Assembly: GCA_033809995.1 (NCBI GenBank)
Contig: JAPXKQ010000001.1
Span: forward strand, 62,001-126,000
DNA from: Paratissierella sp033809995
GTDB taxonomy: Bacteria; Bacillota; Clostridia; Tissierellales; Tissierellaceae
DNA: 64,000 nucleotides
Reading direction: 5' to 3'
This document shows, in pieces, positions 1-9,105 of the stretch. Within the stretch, counting starts at the first letter, position 1, and each line of letters opens with the position of its first letter. A program made the position numbers and the translations under genes. Below the pieces are notes generated by a model. That model saw nothing but the letters and a program-made list of their open reading frames with translations, was not told where the DNA came from and ran no database searches.

Positions 1-514
1 TTTTAGCTTCTCTATTCAAGAAAAATGAAGCTATTGGATAGCCAAAGAAACCTTGAACAACTACTAAAATTGTAGTAAATACAGCGATTGAATCTAAGCC
101 TTTTGCTTTCGCAGCATCTCCCATAATAATAGCAGCCACTACCCCTCCTGAAATTGGTGGTGCTGAAGCAACGGCATATTCCTTTCCTAGTATAGGGCTA
201 CCAATTAGAAATAAGAAAATCCCAATTCCAGTAACAGCTCCAATAGATATAATTACTGTTTTCCATTGCTTTTTTAAATCAGAAGTATTTAGCAAAGTAC
301 CCATATGGGTAATTAAAAAACCCATCATAAGTCCACCAAAACCAAGTAATTGGGCATCTTGAAACAAAGTTGTAGGTATTCCTATCCAGAACCCAACCAT
401 AAATAATATTGATGCTACAAACATCATTGAAACAATTGATTTAGTCTTTGATGATACAAAATCTCCAACTGCAAATACTATAAGTACTAATGTAATAGCT
501 AATAATCCATCCAT
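1..514 (-). CDS. Multi-pass membrane transporter, N-terminal 171 residues (partial)
   Basis: The reading frame starts at the ATG at 512-514, after a GGAGG ribosome binding site, and runs off the left edge of the window, so the C-terminus is missing. The visible part is very hydrophobic, with about five membrane segments, and contains motifs such as GFGGLMMGFLITHMG and ASAPPISGGVVAAIIMG. The pattern recalls sodium:glutamate symporter-like (GltS/ESS) membrane proteins, but I do not recognise the family firmly. It is preceded by a T-box leader and a consensus promoter, so its expression should respond to the charging of one tRNA. An amino-acid transport role is therefore likely. Substrate is unknown. 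Confidence 0.7.
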   Translation of the reverse strand, partial: MDGLLAITLVLIVFAVGDFVSSKTKSIVSMMFVASILFMVGFWIGIPTTLFQDAQLLGFGGLMMGFLITHMGTLLNTSDLKKQWKTVIISIGAVTGIGIFLFLIGSPILGKEYAVASAPPISGGVVAAIIMGDAAKAKGLDSIAVFTTILVVVQGFFGYPIASFFLNREAK

Positions 515-575
515 ATAAACCTCCATTAATTAAGTAATATTTATTCTTGTAAAAAAGCTGGCCAGCTATTTGTAT

Positions 576-830
576 AAAAAAATCCCATCTCTAAAAAATT
601 ATAGAGACGGGGTTATTCCGTGGTACCACTCTAATTCACAAATTTCTTACGTCAATTGCCTTAGATGATTAATATTATTTAATCATGTCATTTAACGGTG
701 ACATAGTGCCGGACTTACCTACTTTATTCAATAAGTCAGTTTAGGAGTGATTTATTATATACTATATTATGTCGATTCACACCATCCATCGACTCTCTTA
801 AATAATATTTAGTATTTTTGTCTCCTTCAT
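576..830 (-). promoter_or_regulatory. T-box riboswitch leader
   Basis: Read on the minus strand, the region has the T-box core AGAGTGGTACCACGG (618-632) followed by a terminator hairpin of GTCTCTA/TAGAGAT type and a T-run (576-612). The basal stem I pairs AGGAG (822-826) with CTCCT (743-747). Between these lie an AT-rich helix and an apical GTCGAT/ATCGAC hairpin. The specifier loop is on the 3' side near 748-758, but the codon cannot be read with confidence; ATC, AAT and CAC are candidates. The leader ends about 60 nt before the transporter start and should allow readthrough when the cognate tRNA is uncharged. Confidence 0.88.
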
Positions 831-864
831 TACTTTTATGTGATGCAAGTTTAATTTAAAAATG

Positions 865-893
865 ATTATATAATCTATGTGGAATACTGTCAA
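865..893 (-). promoter_or_regulatory. Consensus promoter for the T-box transcript
   Basis: On the minus strand, TTGACA (888-893) is separated by exactly 17 nt from TATAAT (865-870). Transcription would start near 858, just before stem I of the T-box leader. Confidence 0.75.
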
Positions 894-1085
894 TAGGTGG
901 AAAACATTATCACTAAAAATATTTTTAAATATTTTGAAAATTATCAACTATATAATCAAAAAGAACTAAATTGTATTTTAAGCGTAAACTTATTGTATTT
1001 AGTGTATCTAAGGAATATAATGTAAGAAATACAAACTAGGGGATTGGTTCTGCCACATCCCAAACAGTAATCAAAGGGGCAATCT

Positions 1086-2873
1086 ATGAAAGAAAGATAT
1101 AAATATCTAAACAAATATATTTATAGATATAAGGATAAGTTTTTCATTGCTCTTACATTTCTTATACTTGAGACCATGGGAGATTTAATCCAACCCACAA
1201 TAATGTCAAAGCTTATAGACAAGGGTGTCAAGATGGGGGATTTACATTATGTCCTAAAACTAGGTGGACTAATGCTACTAATGACTGCATTGGGTGCTAT
1301 TTTTGCGACAACAAGAAATATAGTGTCCTCAAAGGTATCTCAAAGTTTTGGTGCAGATTTAAGGGAGGACTTGTATATTAAAATTCAAAACTTCTCCTTT
1401 GACAATATTGATAGATTCCAAGATGCTTCGCTTATTATCAGGCTTACAAATGACGTAAACCAGATTCAAAACTTTTCCCATGGACTTATGCGTATCTTTG
1501 TAAAAGCACCAGTATTGGGAATCGGATCTGTTGTGATGGCATTTTTTTTAAATAAAAAGCTTGCTCTTATACTTTTAGGCATAATACCAATAATCTCATT
1601 TATAATCTACTTAAATTTAAAGTTGTCTTACCCAATATTTACAAATATCCAAAGGGCATTAGACAAGGTAAATGGAGTAATGCGGGAGTATTTAGCAGGG
1701 ATTAGAGTAGTAAAGGCGTTCAATAGATTTGATTACGAAAAGAATAGATTTAGAAATGTAAATGAGGAGTTAAAGGATATTACTCTAAAAGGAATGAGAA
1801 TTGTAGCGGTATTTAATCCAATGGTTACACTCGTAGTCAACATTGGAATTGTATTAGTTTTATGGTTCGGTGGATTAAGGGTTAATATTGGTGATATGGA
1901 AGTTGGTCAAATAATGGCATTTATCAATTATATGACCCAAACTTTATTCTCCCTTATGATGATGACTAGAATATTAAATATATTTATAAGGGCAAAGGCT
2001 TCAGCTGAAAGAATTGGGGAGGTCTTTGATGAAGAAAATACTATATTAGAAAATGATAACCCAATAACTTTTGATGCTTTAAAAGGAAAGGTTGAATTTG
2101 ACCATGTATATTTTAAATATCATGAAAAGAGCAATTATGTCTTAGAGAATATAAGCTTTACAATAAATCCTGGGGAGACTGTTGCTATTATAGGCTCTAC
2201 AGGAGCTGGTAAATCAACCTTGATAAATCTAATTCCAAGATTTTATGACTGCATAGACGGAAGCATAAAAATAGATGATATAAATATAAAAGATATGAAA
2301 TTGGATGATTTGCGTGAAAATATTGCAATTGTTCCACAAAAAACATTACTTTTTACAGGCACCATAAAGGAAAATATTAAATGGGGAAATAAAAATGCTA
2401 ATGATGAGGAAGTTGTGGAAGTGTCGAAGATTGCACAAGCCCACGACTTTATTGAGACTTTCAATAATGGATATGATACCTATCTAGGTCAAGGTGGAGT
2501 AAATCTGTCAGGAGGACAAAAGCAGAGAATCTCAATAGCTAGGGCATTGATAAAGAAACCTAAAATATTGATATTAGATGATAGTACATCTGCAGTAGAT
2601 TTAATTACTGAAAGAAAAATTAAAGAAGGATTAAAAGAATATTTAAGAAGTACCACTACCTTTTTAATTGCCCAAAGAATTACATCAGTAATGGATGCTG
2701 ATATTATATTGGTTATGGATAGGGGAAAAATTGTAAGCATGGGTAATCATGAAAAATTAATGAATGAATCTGACGTATATCAAGATATATATGAATCCCA
2801 AATTGGAAAGGGGGTAGGCTTCAATGGATCCAAGAAAAGTAAGCAGGACACCCGCTGGAATAGCAGGAGCTAG
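1086..2873 (+). CDS. Heterodimeric ABC exporter, subunit with degenerate ATPase site
   Basis: 595 residues: an N-terminal six-helix ABC exporter membrane domain (about 15-310) followed by an ATPase domain (about 335-575). The Walker A GSTGAGKST is at 370-378 and the signature LSGGQ at about 474. Two catalytic residues are changed: the residue after Walker B is Asp (ILILDDSTSAVD) instead of Glu, and the H-loop His is Gln (IAQRITS). This is the pattern of the non-catalytic subunit in heterodimeric exporters such as BmrCD and TM287/288. The gene overlaps the next, canonical subunit by 50 nt, so the two are translationally coupled. The start ATG follows AGGGG. Probable drug or lipid efflux; substrate not predictable. 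Confidence 0.9.
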   Translation: MKERYKYLNKYIYRYKDKFFIALTFLILETMGDLIQPTIMSKLIDKGVKMGDLHYVLKLGGLMLLMTALGAIFATTRNIVSSKVSQSFGADLREDLYIKIQNFSFDNIDRFQDASLIIRLTNDVNQIQNFSHGLMRIFVKAPVLGIGSVVMAFFLNKKLALILLGIIPIISFIIYLNLKLSYPIFTNIQRALDKVNGVMREYLAGIRVVKAFNRFDYEKNRFRNVNEELKDITLKGMRIVAVFNPMVTLVVNIGIVLVLWFGGLRVNIGDMEVGQIMAFINYMTQTLFSLMMMTRILNIFIRAKASAERIGEVFDEENTILENDNPITFDALKGKVEFDHVYFKYHEKSNYVLENISFTINPGETVAIIGSTGAGKSTLINLIPRFYDCIDGSIKIDDINIKDMKLDDLRENIAIVPQKTLLFTGTIKENIKWGNKNANDEEVVEVSKIAQAHDFIETFNNGYDTYLGQGGVNLSGGQKQRISIARALIKKPKILILDDSTSAVDLITERKIKEGLKEYLRSTTTFLIAQRITSVMDADIILVMDRGKIVSMGNHEKLMNESDVYQDIYESQIGKGVGFNGSKKSKQDTRWNSRS

Positions 2874-4650
2874 GGGAGTTATAATGCCTGTTAAAAAAGC
2901 TAAGGATATTAAATATACTTTAAAAAGACTATGGGATCTTTTTAAGAATGAGAAAAAACAATTGATTGTGACATTTTTAATGATTATGATCTCAGGACTT
3001 TTAGGTCTTATGGTACCTTTTCTAATTGGTAAGGCAGTCGATACCATGTTTCTAGGAAAGTCTCTCGTTGATTTCGAAAATCTTAAATTAATAGTCCTTA
3101 CATTGTTGGCTATTTATATCTTAGATAATTTATTAGTAATTCTACAAGAATATCTAGTTGCAGGTATATCCCAAAGATTGGTATTTAATTTAAGGGAGGA
3201 TTTGTTCAAGAAGCTTCAATTACTACCAATTATATTCTTTGATAAAAATCCCCATGGGGAAATCATGAGTAGATTATCCAACGATATTGATAATATAAGC
3301 ACGACAATTTCCCAAACTACAGTACAGTTTATGTCGTCAGTTGTAAACATCTTAGGTTCTTTGGTAATGATGTTATACTTAAGTCCCTTGATGACACTTG
3401 CAAGTATGGTAACAATACCCCTTGTCTATATATTGACTAAGGTAATAGCTAATAAGACAAGGACTTTATTTAGAGAACAACAAAAAACCCTAGGTATACT
3501 TAATGCTCATATTGAGGAGACCATCGGTGGAATTCAAGTAATTAAGGCATTTAACAATGAAGAAAAGGTCATAAATGAATTTACCACCCAAAATGATATA
3601 TTAAGAGATGTTGGTGTGAAGGCACAAATATGGTCTGGATTTATCATGCCTATTATGAATGTAATCAATAACTTTGGATTTGGTGTAATAGCAATAGTTG
3701 GAGGTACAATGGCAGTAAAGGGAATGATTTCTGTAGGAGTTATAGCAAGTTTTATTTCTTACTCAAAACAATTTACCAGGCCTTTAAATGAGCTGGCAAA
3801 TACCTTCAATACTTTGCAATCGGGAATAGCTGGTGCAGAGAGGGTATTTGAGATATTGGATGAGGAGGAGATGCGAAAAGACGAAATCGATGCAATAGCT
3901 AAAGAGCATATAAAAGGTGAAGTCGAATTTAAACATGTAACCTTCGAATATAAAAAAGGTGAGCCTGTCTTAAAGGATATTTCATTTAAAGTAAAACCTG
4001 GGACAAATATAGCCTTAGTAGGGCCCACTGGAGCAGGCAAAACTACAATAGTAAATATCTTGACTGGATTTTATGAGATACCATCTGGAGAAATTTTAAT
4101 AGACGGAATCAATATAAAGGATTATAAGAAAGATAATCTTAGAAAAATCTTTGGTATGGTATTGCAGGATACCTATCTATTTTCAGGGAGTATAAAGGAG
4201 AATATAAGGTATGGAAATCTGGAAGCAACAGATGATGAAATAAAAAAAGTAGCAAAATTAGCTAGGGCAGATGATTTTATAAGCAAATTGCCAAATGGAT
4301 ATGATACCATTCTCAACGAAGGTGGAACAAATCTAAGTCAGGGGCAAAGACAGCTTCTAGCCATTTCTAGAGCAGTTTTATCCAATCCTTCTATTTTGAT
4401 TTTAGATGAGGCTACAAGTTCCGTTGATACAAGAACAGAATTAAAAATTCAGGAAGCTATGGTAAATTTGATGGAGAATAGAACTACATTTATAATTGCC
4501 CACAGATTATCAACTATAAAGGATGCGGATATTATCATGGTAATAGACCATGGACAAATTGTAGAAGCGGGAAACCATGACCAATTAATAGAAAGAAAAG
4601 GTAATTACTATAATCTACACATGAGTCAATATGCAAATTTAGAAGGGTGA
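2824..4650 (+). CDS. Heterodimeric ABC exporter, catalytically competent subunit
   Basis: 608 residues with the same ABC exporter architecture as its upstream partner. Walker A is GPTGAGKTT, Walker B ends in the catalytic Glu (ILILDEATSSVD) and the H-loop His is present (IAHRLST). The signature is LSQGQ instead of LSGGQ, a common variant in this subunit type. The start at 2824 follows a GGGGGT ribosome binding site inside the previous gene and gives a short basic N-terminal tail. An ATG at 2884, also with a GGGGAG site, is a possible alternative. The two subunits should form one asymmetric exporter with one consensus and one degenerate ATP site. Confidence 0.9.
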   Translation: MDPRKVSRTPAGIAGARGVIMPVKKAKDIKYTLKRLWDLFKNEKKQLIVTFLMIMISGLLGLMVPFLIGKAVDTMFLGKSLVDFENLKLIVLTLLAIYILDNLLVILQEYLVAGISQRLVFNLREDLFKKLQLLPIIFFDKNPHGEIMSRLSNDIDNISTTISQTTVQFMSSVVNILGSLVMMLYLSPLMTLASMVTIPLVYILTKVIANKTRTLFREQQKTLGILNAHIEETIGGIQVIKAFNNEEKVINEFTTQNDILRDVGVKAQIWSGFIMPIMNVINNFGFGVIAIVGGTMAVKGMISVGVIASFISYSKQFTRPLNELANTFNTLQSGIAGAERVFEILDEEEMRKDEIDAIAKEHIKGEVEFKHVTFEYKKGEPVLKDISFKVKPGTNIALVGPTGAGKTTIVNILTGFYEIPSGEILIDGINIKDYKKDNLRKIFGMVLQDTYLFSGSIKENIRYGNLEATDDEIKKVAKLARADDFISKLPNGYDTILNEGGTNLSQGQRQLLAISRAVLSNPSILILDEATSSVDTRTELKIQEAMVNLMENRTTFIIAHRLSTIKDADIIMVIDHGQIVEAGNHDQLIERKGNYYNLHMSQYANLEG

Positions 4651-4666
4651 TTTGAGAATCACCCTT
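4643..4666. terminator. Hairpin between convergent genes
   Basis: Perfect 10-bp stem AAGGGTGATT/AATCACCCTT with a 4-nt loop. It includes the ABC exporter stop codon and touches the stop of the convergent deacetylase gene. The T-run is weak. Confidence 0.55.
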
Positions 4667-6171
4667 TATCTTGACCTTAAATGTCTATAAACATTTCCAA
4701 CCTGTAATGCTTCACCTTTAAACTCATACAATTCACTTACAGTGACTAGTTGAAAGCCCCTATCTAATAATTCTGGAACCAATAATTCTACTGCACCTGC
4801 GGTTGCTTCAAATATATCATGCATTAAGACAATATCCCCATCCTTAACCCTTGAAAGAATATGCTCTTTAATCTTTTTAGCATCCTTAACTTTCCAATCC
4901 TGCGGGTCAATTGACCATAGAATCATAGGCATATCAATTGCTGAACGCAATTTATTATTATATGAACCATAGGTAGGTCTCAAAATCTTTGGTTCACTTC
5001 CTACAACTTCCAAAACTGCTCGTTGAGTTCTATTTATTTGATCCTTCAATTCCTTAGAATTTAATGTGGTTAACTGTTTGTGATTATAGCTGTGATTTCC
5101 AATTTCATGACCTTCATCAGCAATTCGTTTTACAATATTCTTATGATTGGGTATCCTATTTCCTAATATAAAGAATGTTGCTACACAATCATGCTTCTTT
5201 AAAGTATTTAATATTGGAACAGTCGCCCTAGAATAAGGTCCATCATCAAAAGTTAATGCAACCATAGGCTTATTTGGGTCGATTTTTCTTTGACGTACAG
5301 TAGAAGTTTCTTCCAAGGATGGTTCTTCTTCAGGAGTTTCCTTAACTTCTACTGGATTATCTTTCTTTTCACTTTCGATTACCTCTAGTGGCAAATATGT
5401 TTCTAGGGCATCCATATTTACTAAATCGGTCTTTAAATAGCCCTCTAACAATGTAAAAGGTATTTCAATAGCTTGATGACCAAAGAATCCCGGGAATAAT
5501 TGGTACTTTTGAAATATAATGATGATTCTATCGTCTTCTAAAAGAAAATTTGAATAATTATTGTAATTGGGTGCAATACCTTGTTCAAATTCTACAGTAT
5601 CTACATAATCCTTATAGCCTTCTAATTCTTTAAAATATGCTTTAGATAGGGAAGATATTTTTTCTAAATATTTGCCCTTAAAGATATTTCTTAAAGTAAC
5701 TTGTTTGTCTTTCTTCAAATCAACAACTAATGTATCTATCTCAACCTTAGGATTTGCAAAATAAGGGGTATTTTCAAGTATTATAAATTTAATACTAACC
5801 ATGTCTTTTGGACCTACGTAGCTTTCATAATCGATATTCAATTCAGATTTGTAATTTATATCAAAAGTAGATTTATCTTTCACAGATAATTTGAAATCTG
5901 AAATTCGAGTTAAAATCAAGTCCTTAATAATAAAATCAATTTTTTCCTTCCCAAATGCTGGGTAATGGACACCAATAACAGAATGGTCGCCATATTCTAT
6001 AATGGACTCAATAGTTCCGACTGTTTCTGCATCATATGATGAATAATATATATCTTTATTGGATGCAAATATGGTATCTGCTTTGGGATTTTTTATGCTA
6101 AAAATAAGAATAAATGTATTAATAAAGACAAGTAAATAAATAAGACCAATTATCCACTTTTTCTTCTTCAT
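4666..6171 (-). CDS. Membrane-anchored polysaccharide deacetylase (NodB domain)
   Basis: 501 residues from the ATG at 6171; a TTG 18 nt upstream is possible, but the AAGG site suits the ATG better. An N-terminal membrane segment is followed by an extracytoplasmic region resembling DUF3298/DUF4163-type domains found ahead of NodB domains. A low-complexity Glu-rich linker comes next, then the NodB domain from about residue 300. Catalytic motifs are visible: TFDDGP, HSYNH (metal ligands), RPTYGSYN, WSIDPQDW and VLMHD. The enzyme should remove acetyl groups from peptidoglycan or another cell-surface N-acetylhexosamine polymer outside the membrane. It is a single gene, convergent with the ABC exporter. 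Confidence 0.85.
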   Translation of the reverse strand: MKKKKWIIGLIYLLVFINTFILIFSIKNPKADTIFASNKDIYYSSYDAETVGTIESIIEYGDHSVIGVHYPAFGKEKIDFIIKDLILTRISDFKLSVKDKSTFDINYKSELNIDYESYVGPKDMVSIKFIILENTPYFANPKVEIDTLVVDLKKDKQVTLRNIFKGKYLEKISSLSKAYFKELEGYKDYVDTVEFEQGIAPNYNNYSNFLLEDDRIIIIFQKYQLFPGFFGHQAIEIPFTLLEGYLKTDLVNMDALETYLPLEVIESEKKDNPVEVKETPEEEPSLEETSTVRQRKIDPNKPMVALTFDDGPYSRATVPILNTLKKHDCVATFFILGNRIPNHKNIVKRIADEGHEIGNHSYNHKQLTTLNSKELKDQINRTQRAVLEVVGSEPKILRPTYGSYNNKLRSAIDMPMILWSIDPQDWKVKDAKKIKEHILSRVKDGDIVLMHDIFEATAGAVELLVPELLDRGFQLVTVSELYEFKGEALQVGNVYRHLRSR

Positions 6172-6312
6172 ATTATCATTACCTTTCAACTATCAAATAG
6201 TACATTATATAGTAAAAATTTTGATAATATGCTAAAGAAGGGATAGAATTAGGTTTTTAATTAGAACAGACTTTTACATCAGGTGTGAGTACCTAGAAAA
6301 AGGCCATAAAGG

Positions 6313-6330
6313 GCAGGTTTCGCTGCCCCA
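6313..6330 (-). terminator. Hairpin terminator after the DUF302 gene
   Basis: GGGCAG/CTGCCC stem with a 6-nt loop directly downstream of the DUF302 stop codon on the minus strand, followed by a short T-rich tail. Confidence 0.5.
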
Positions 6331-6335
6331 TTAAA

Positions 6336-6722
6336 TTATACTGCTGCATCTATAGATTCAATCATTATTCTTTCTACTTCATTGGCAACATGGTCCAAAT
6401 CTTCGTATGCAAACATACCCATCAAGGCTTTAGGTCTTGCAGCACCAATTCGTACCATTCCATCCTTTTCATATACTACCATTTTGCAAGGTAGAAAATA
6501 TCCTACATCAATATGTTTTGATAAAACTTCATAAGCTTTGTGGGGATTGCATACCTCTAAAACCATAAAATTGTTGGCAAAATCTAGATTATGTTCAGCC
6601 ATCTTATCCTTAATATTAAATTCCCACAATACTCCAAAGCTTCTTTTCTTAAGTTCTTCTTTTATACTTTTTATAGCCTCATCAAATGTCTTGTTTGTAA
6701 TTTTCTCATATCTAATATCCAT
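6336..6722 (-). CDS. DUF302 family protein
   Basis: 128 residues. The start chosen is the second ATG (6720-6722), because GGAAGGAG lies ideally upstream of it; the first in-frame ATG would put the ribosome site inside the gene. The sequence has the DUF302 pattern: an alpha/beta fold, a conserved HNLDF segment, an EVCNPHKAYEVL segment and the LPCKMVVYEKDGMVRIGAARP strand. Function of the family is not settled; members often sit beside copper- or sulfur-related genes. Here it is monocistronic. A TATAAT box and a dyad rich in C/G (see separate entry) lie just upstream. Confidence 0.8.
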   Translation of the reverse strand: MDIRYEKITNKTFDEAIKSIKEELKKRSFGVLWEFNIKDKMAEHNLDFANNFMVLEVCNPHKAYEVLSKHIDVGYFLPCKMVVYEKDGMVRIGAARPKALMGMFAYEDLDHVANEVERIMIESIDAAV

Positions 6723-6749
6723 TATATACACTCCTTCCATTTATATTAT

Positions 6750-6766
6750 ACCACATGGGGGTATGT
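6750..6766 (-). promoter_or_regulatory. Imperfect palindrome and -10 box upstream of the DUF302 gene
   Basis: On the minus strand ATACCCCCATGTGGTAT is an imperfect dyad that abuts TATAAT. The ATACC/GGTAT ends with a C-rich centre resemble CsoR-type copper operators (TACCCC...GGGTA), but the match is partial and this is only a suggestion. Confidence 0.3.
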
Positions 6767-6807
6767 TTAATCATTTATTATATTGATTAATATATATTTT
6801 ATCCTTT

Positions 6808-6823
6808 GGTAACTAATGTTACC
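6808..6823 (+). promoter_or_regulatory. Palindromic operator GGTAAC-TAAT-GTTACC
   Basis: A perfect 6-bp inverted repeat with a 4-nt spacer. The same GGTAAC-N4-GTTACC element lies upstream of hcp (14373-14388). Candidate -10 boxes follow: TATAAT at 6834-6839 and TATAGT at 6846-6851. With the second, the dyad would be centred about 41-42 nt before the start of transcription, as for a class II Crp/Fnr activator. Spacing and context suggest an HcpR-like regulator. The regulator gene is not in the window. Confidence 0.65.
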
Positions 6824-6867
6824 GATTTTTAGGTATAATTTAGTGTATAGTGTAGGATGAAAGAAAA

Positions 6868-7140
6868 ATTCACAAATCACAATGCACAATGCACAATTAT
6901 GAAAGATATGAACTATGGTCAAAAGACCTGAAAGCATAGCCCGAACAATTGTAAACTGTGAACTGAGAATTGAAGAAATTGTGAATAATGAATAACAAAA
7001 AAGACAGAATTATCTCTGCTGGTGTCATGCTGAGATGGGCAGGATTAACCCAACAACCGAAGCATCTCCTCTTTTATGCCCTACAGATAGACCCAGATAA
7101 TTGTGAACTGTGAATTGTGAACTGTCAATTGTTAATTGAA
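6868..7140. repeat. Intergenic repeat mosaic between promoter and the DUF1858/SBP gene
   Basis: Tandem CACAATGCACAATGC and TTGTGAACTGTGAATTGTG units flank a copy of the dispersed element GTGTCATGCTGAGA...GAAGCATCTCCTCTTTT. It lengthens the 5' untranslated region of the 7159-10087 genes to about 300 nt. No gene is seen here. Confidence 0.7.
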
Positions 7141-7158
7141 TATAAGGGGTGTTTTTAC

Positions 7159-8403
7159 ATGAATAAATATTTTGACATAAAAGATAAAGTCTATGACATT
7201 ACAGAAAAGTATCCAGAAACTATAGATATTTTCGCAGCAAATGGATTCGAGCAGCTAAAAAATGAATCCATGAGAAAGATTATGGGAAAGACAATTTCAT
7301 TGGAAATGGCTTGTTTAACAAAGAAAATAAATCTAGAATTATTTGAGCAAAAATTAGTTGAGGCAATTGAGCAAAATAGAATTTCCGTAGATGAATCCTT
7401 AACAAATCCAAAGAAACATGAAGGCGGAGACATTAGGATAGACGGAGTACTTCCTTGTCCTGTTCGTATTCCATTATTGGAAGGATTTAATAAATGGATG
7501 GATGAAAACAAGGACAATTTTGATTTCACTGTAGACTACGAATTGAAGTCAGCAAATATAGGCGTAGATTGGATTAGGGAAAAGATAGAGAAAGATGGAG
7601 AAGAATCTTTGTCTGACCTTTTTATGTCCGCGGGATTTGATTTATTCTTCGATAAAAAATTGATGGGAAAATATAAAGCTAAGGGTGTATTTGAAGATAT
7701 TTCAGGATTAGATAGGCTTAATAAGGATTTTGACAATGAAGAAATAGATTTAAAGGACCCCAAAAAACAATACTCATTGATATGCGTGGTTCCAGCAGTA
7801 TTCTTAGTCAATACAGATGAACTTGATGGAAGAGAAATGCCTAAAACTTGGGCAGACTTATTAAAACCAGAATTTGAAAATTCTATATCACTACCTTTAA
7901 ATGACTTCGATTTATTCAATGCATTACTATTGAATATATACAAGGACTTTGGAGAAGAAGGCATAAGAAAGCTTGGCAAATCTCTATTAAGAAGTATGTC
8001 ACCAGCTGAAATGGTGAAGTCTAATATAAAAAGAAAAGGCTCGGGCATACCTACGGTAACTGTTATGCCTTATATGTTTACGCAAATGGTAAGAGAAGAT
8101 AGCCCATTGAAACCCATATGGCCAGAGGATGGGGCAATTATAAGTCCAGTATTTTTATTAGCTAAAAAGGAAAGCAAAGAAAGGACAAAGCCTTTCGTAG
8201 ATTTCTTTATGTCAAAGGAAGTTGGAGAACTACTATCTCAAAATGGTAAGTTTCCTTCAATCCATCCAGAAGTGGATAATGGACTTGGAGATAAGAAGTT
8301 TAAGTGGTTAGGTTGGGATTTTATTAACGACCATGATGATATAGGTAGCTTAATCAAGGAATGTATGGAATTGTTCCATAAGGCTAAACAGGAGGAAATG
8401 TAG
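7159..8403 (+). CDS. Cytoplasmic DUF1858 + solute-binding-protein-like fusion
   Basis: 414 residues from the ATG at 7159 (AAGGGGTG upstream; an earlier in-frame start lies in repeat DNA). Residues 1-60 match the DUF1858 pattern (KVYDITEKYPETIDIFAANGF), a domain also found in ScdA-type Fe-S repair proteins. Residues about 100-400 look like an iron-type periplasmic binding protein: PCPVRIPLLEGFNKWM, then MPKTWADLLKPEFENS, then FVDFFMSKEVGELL. There is no signal peptide or lipobox and no permease gene nearby, so this binding-protein fold appears to work in the cytoplasm. It sits 0 nt from a GTPase gene and is co-oriented with an ABC ATPase that has a similar N-terminal domain. Ligand and function are unknown. 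Confidence 0.75.
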   Translation: MNKYFDIKDKVYDITEKYPETIDIFAANGFEQLKNESMRKIMGKTISLEMACLTKKINLELFEQKLVEAIEQNRISVDESLTNPKKHEGGDIRIDGVLPCPVRIPLLEGFNKWMDENKDNFDFTVDYELKSANIGVDWIREKIEKDGEESLSDLFMSAGFDLFFDKKLMGKYKAKGVFEDISGLDRLNKDFDNEEIDLKDPKKQYSLICVVPAVFLVNTDELDGREMPKTWADLLKPEFENSISLPLNDFDLFNALLLNIYKDFGEEGIRKLGKSLLRSMSPAEMVKSNIKRKGSGIPTVTVMPYMFTQMVREDSPLKPIWPEDGAIISPVFLLAKKESKERTKPFVDFFMSKEVGELLSQNGKFPSIHPEVDNGLGDKKFKWLGWDFINDHDDIGSLIKECMELFHKAKQEEM

Positions 8404-9105
8404 ATGAACTTAGTAATATTTTCAGGTCCACCTTCATCAGGTAAGACTAGTATAATATTAAAAACAATAGATGCTTTGAAGCAAAGGAATCTTTCTGTTG
8501 GAGTAGTTAAATTCGATTGCCTTCATACAGATGATGATGTACTTTATGAAAAGGCTGGAATTCCTGTGAAGAAAGGATTATCAGGGGCACTTTGTCCAGA
8601 CCATTTCTTTGCTTCAAATATAGAAGAAGTTGTACAATGGGGAGTGAAATCAGGATTAGACTTACTAATTACTGAATCTGCGGGTCTTTGCAATAGATGT
8701 TCCCCATATATTAAAGGAATCAAAGGAGTATGCGTTATAGACAATTTATCAGGTATAAATACTCCTAAGAAAATTGGGCCAATGCTAAAATCAGCTGATA
8801 TAGTTGTAATCACTAAAGGAGATATAGTATCTCAAGCTGAAAGAGAAGTATTTGCATCCAAGGTAAGTTCGGTAAATCCAAGGGCATTTACGATGCATAT
8901 CAATGGACTTACAGGACAAGGAGCATATGAATTAAGCACATTACTTTATGATGAAGAAAATGCAATAGATAGCGTACAAGGCAAGGAACTTAGATTCCCA
9001 ATGCCAGCTGCTATGTGTTCATACTGCTTAGGTGAAACAAGAATAGGTGAAGCCTATCAAATGGGTAATGTAAGAAAGATGGATTTAGGTGATGACTATG
9101 AATAA
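8404..9105 (+). CDS. HypB/UreG-like P-loop GTPase with two CxxC pairs
   Basis: 233 residues. P-loop GPPSSGKTS at 8-16, a switch-like LLITESAGLCNRCSP segment and a TKGD nucleotide-specificity motif place it in the SIMIBI class with the metallochaperone GTPases HypB, UreG and CobW. Two Cys pairs are visible: C97/C100 immediately after the switch region and C205/C208 near the C-terminus. They could bind a metal or an Fe-S cluster, as the Cys/His sites of HypB and UreG do. The ATG directly follows the previous stop codon and is served by AGGAGG; its end overlaps the ABC ATPase start. Inferred role: nucleotide-dependent step in metal or cluster delivery. Confidence 0.75.
   Translation: MNLVIFSGPPSSGKTSIILKTIDALKQRNLSVGVVKFDCLHTDDDVLYEKAGIPVKKGLSGALCPDHFFASNIEEVVQWGVKSGLDLLITESAGLCNRCSPYIKGIKGVCVIDNLSGINTPKKIGPMLKSADIVVITKGDIVSQAEREVFASKVSSVNPRAFTMHINGLTGQGAYELSTLLYDEENAIDSVQGKELRFPMPAAMCSYCLGETRIGEAYQMGNVRKMDLGDDYE

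Noticed and set aside
7117..7158. Upstream start for the DUF1858/SBP gene
   Set aside because: The extension is encoded by repeat DNA and lacks a ribosome site; ATG 7159 has AAGGGGTG.
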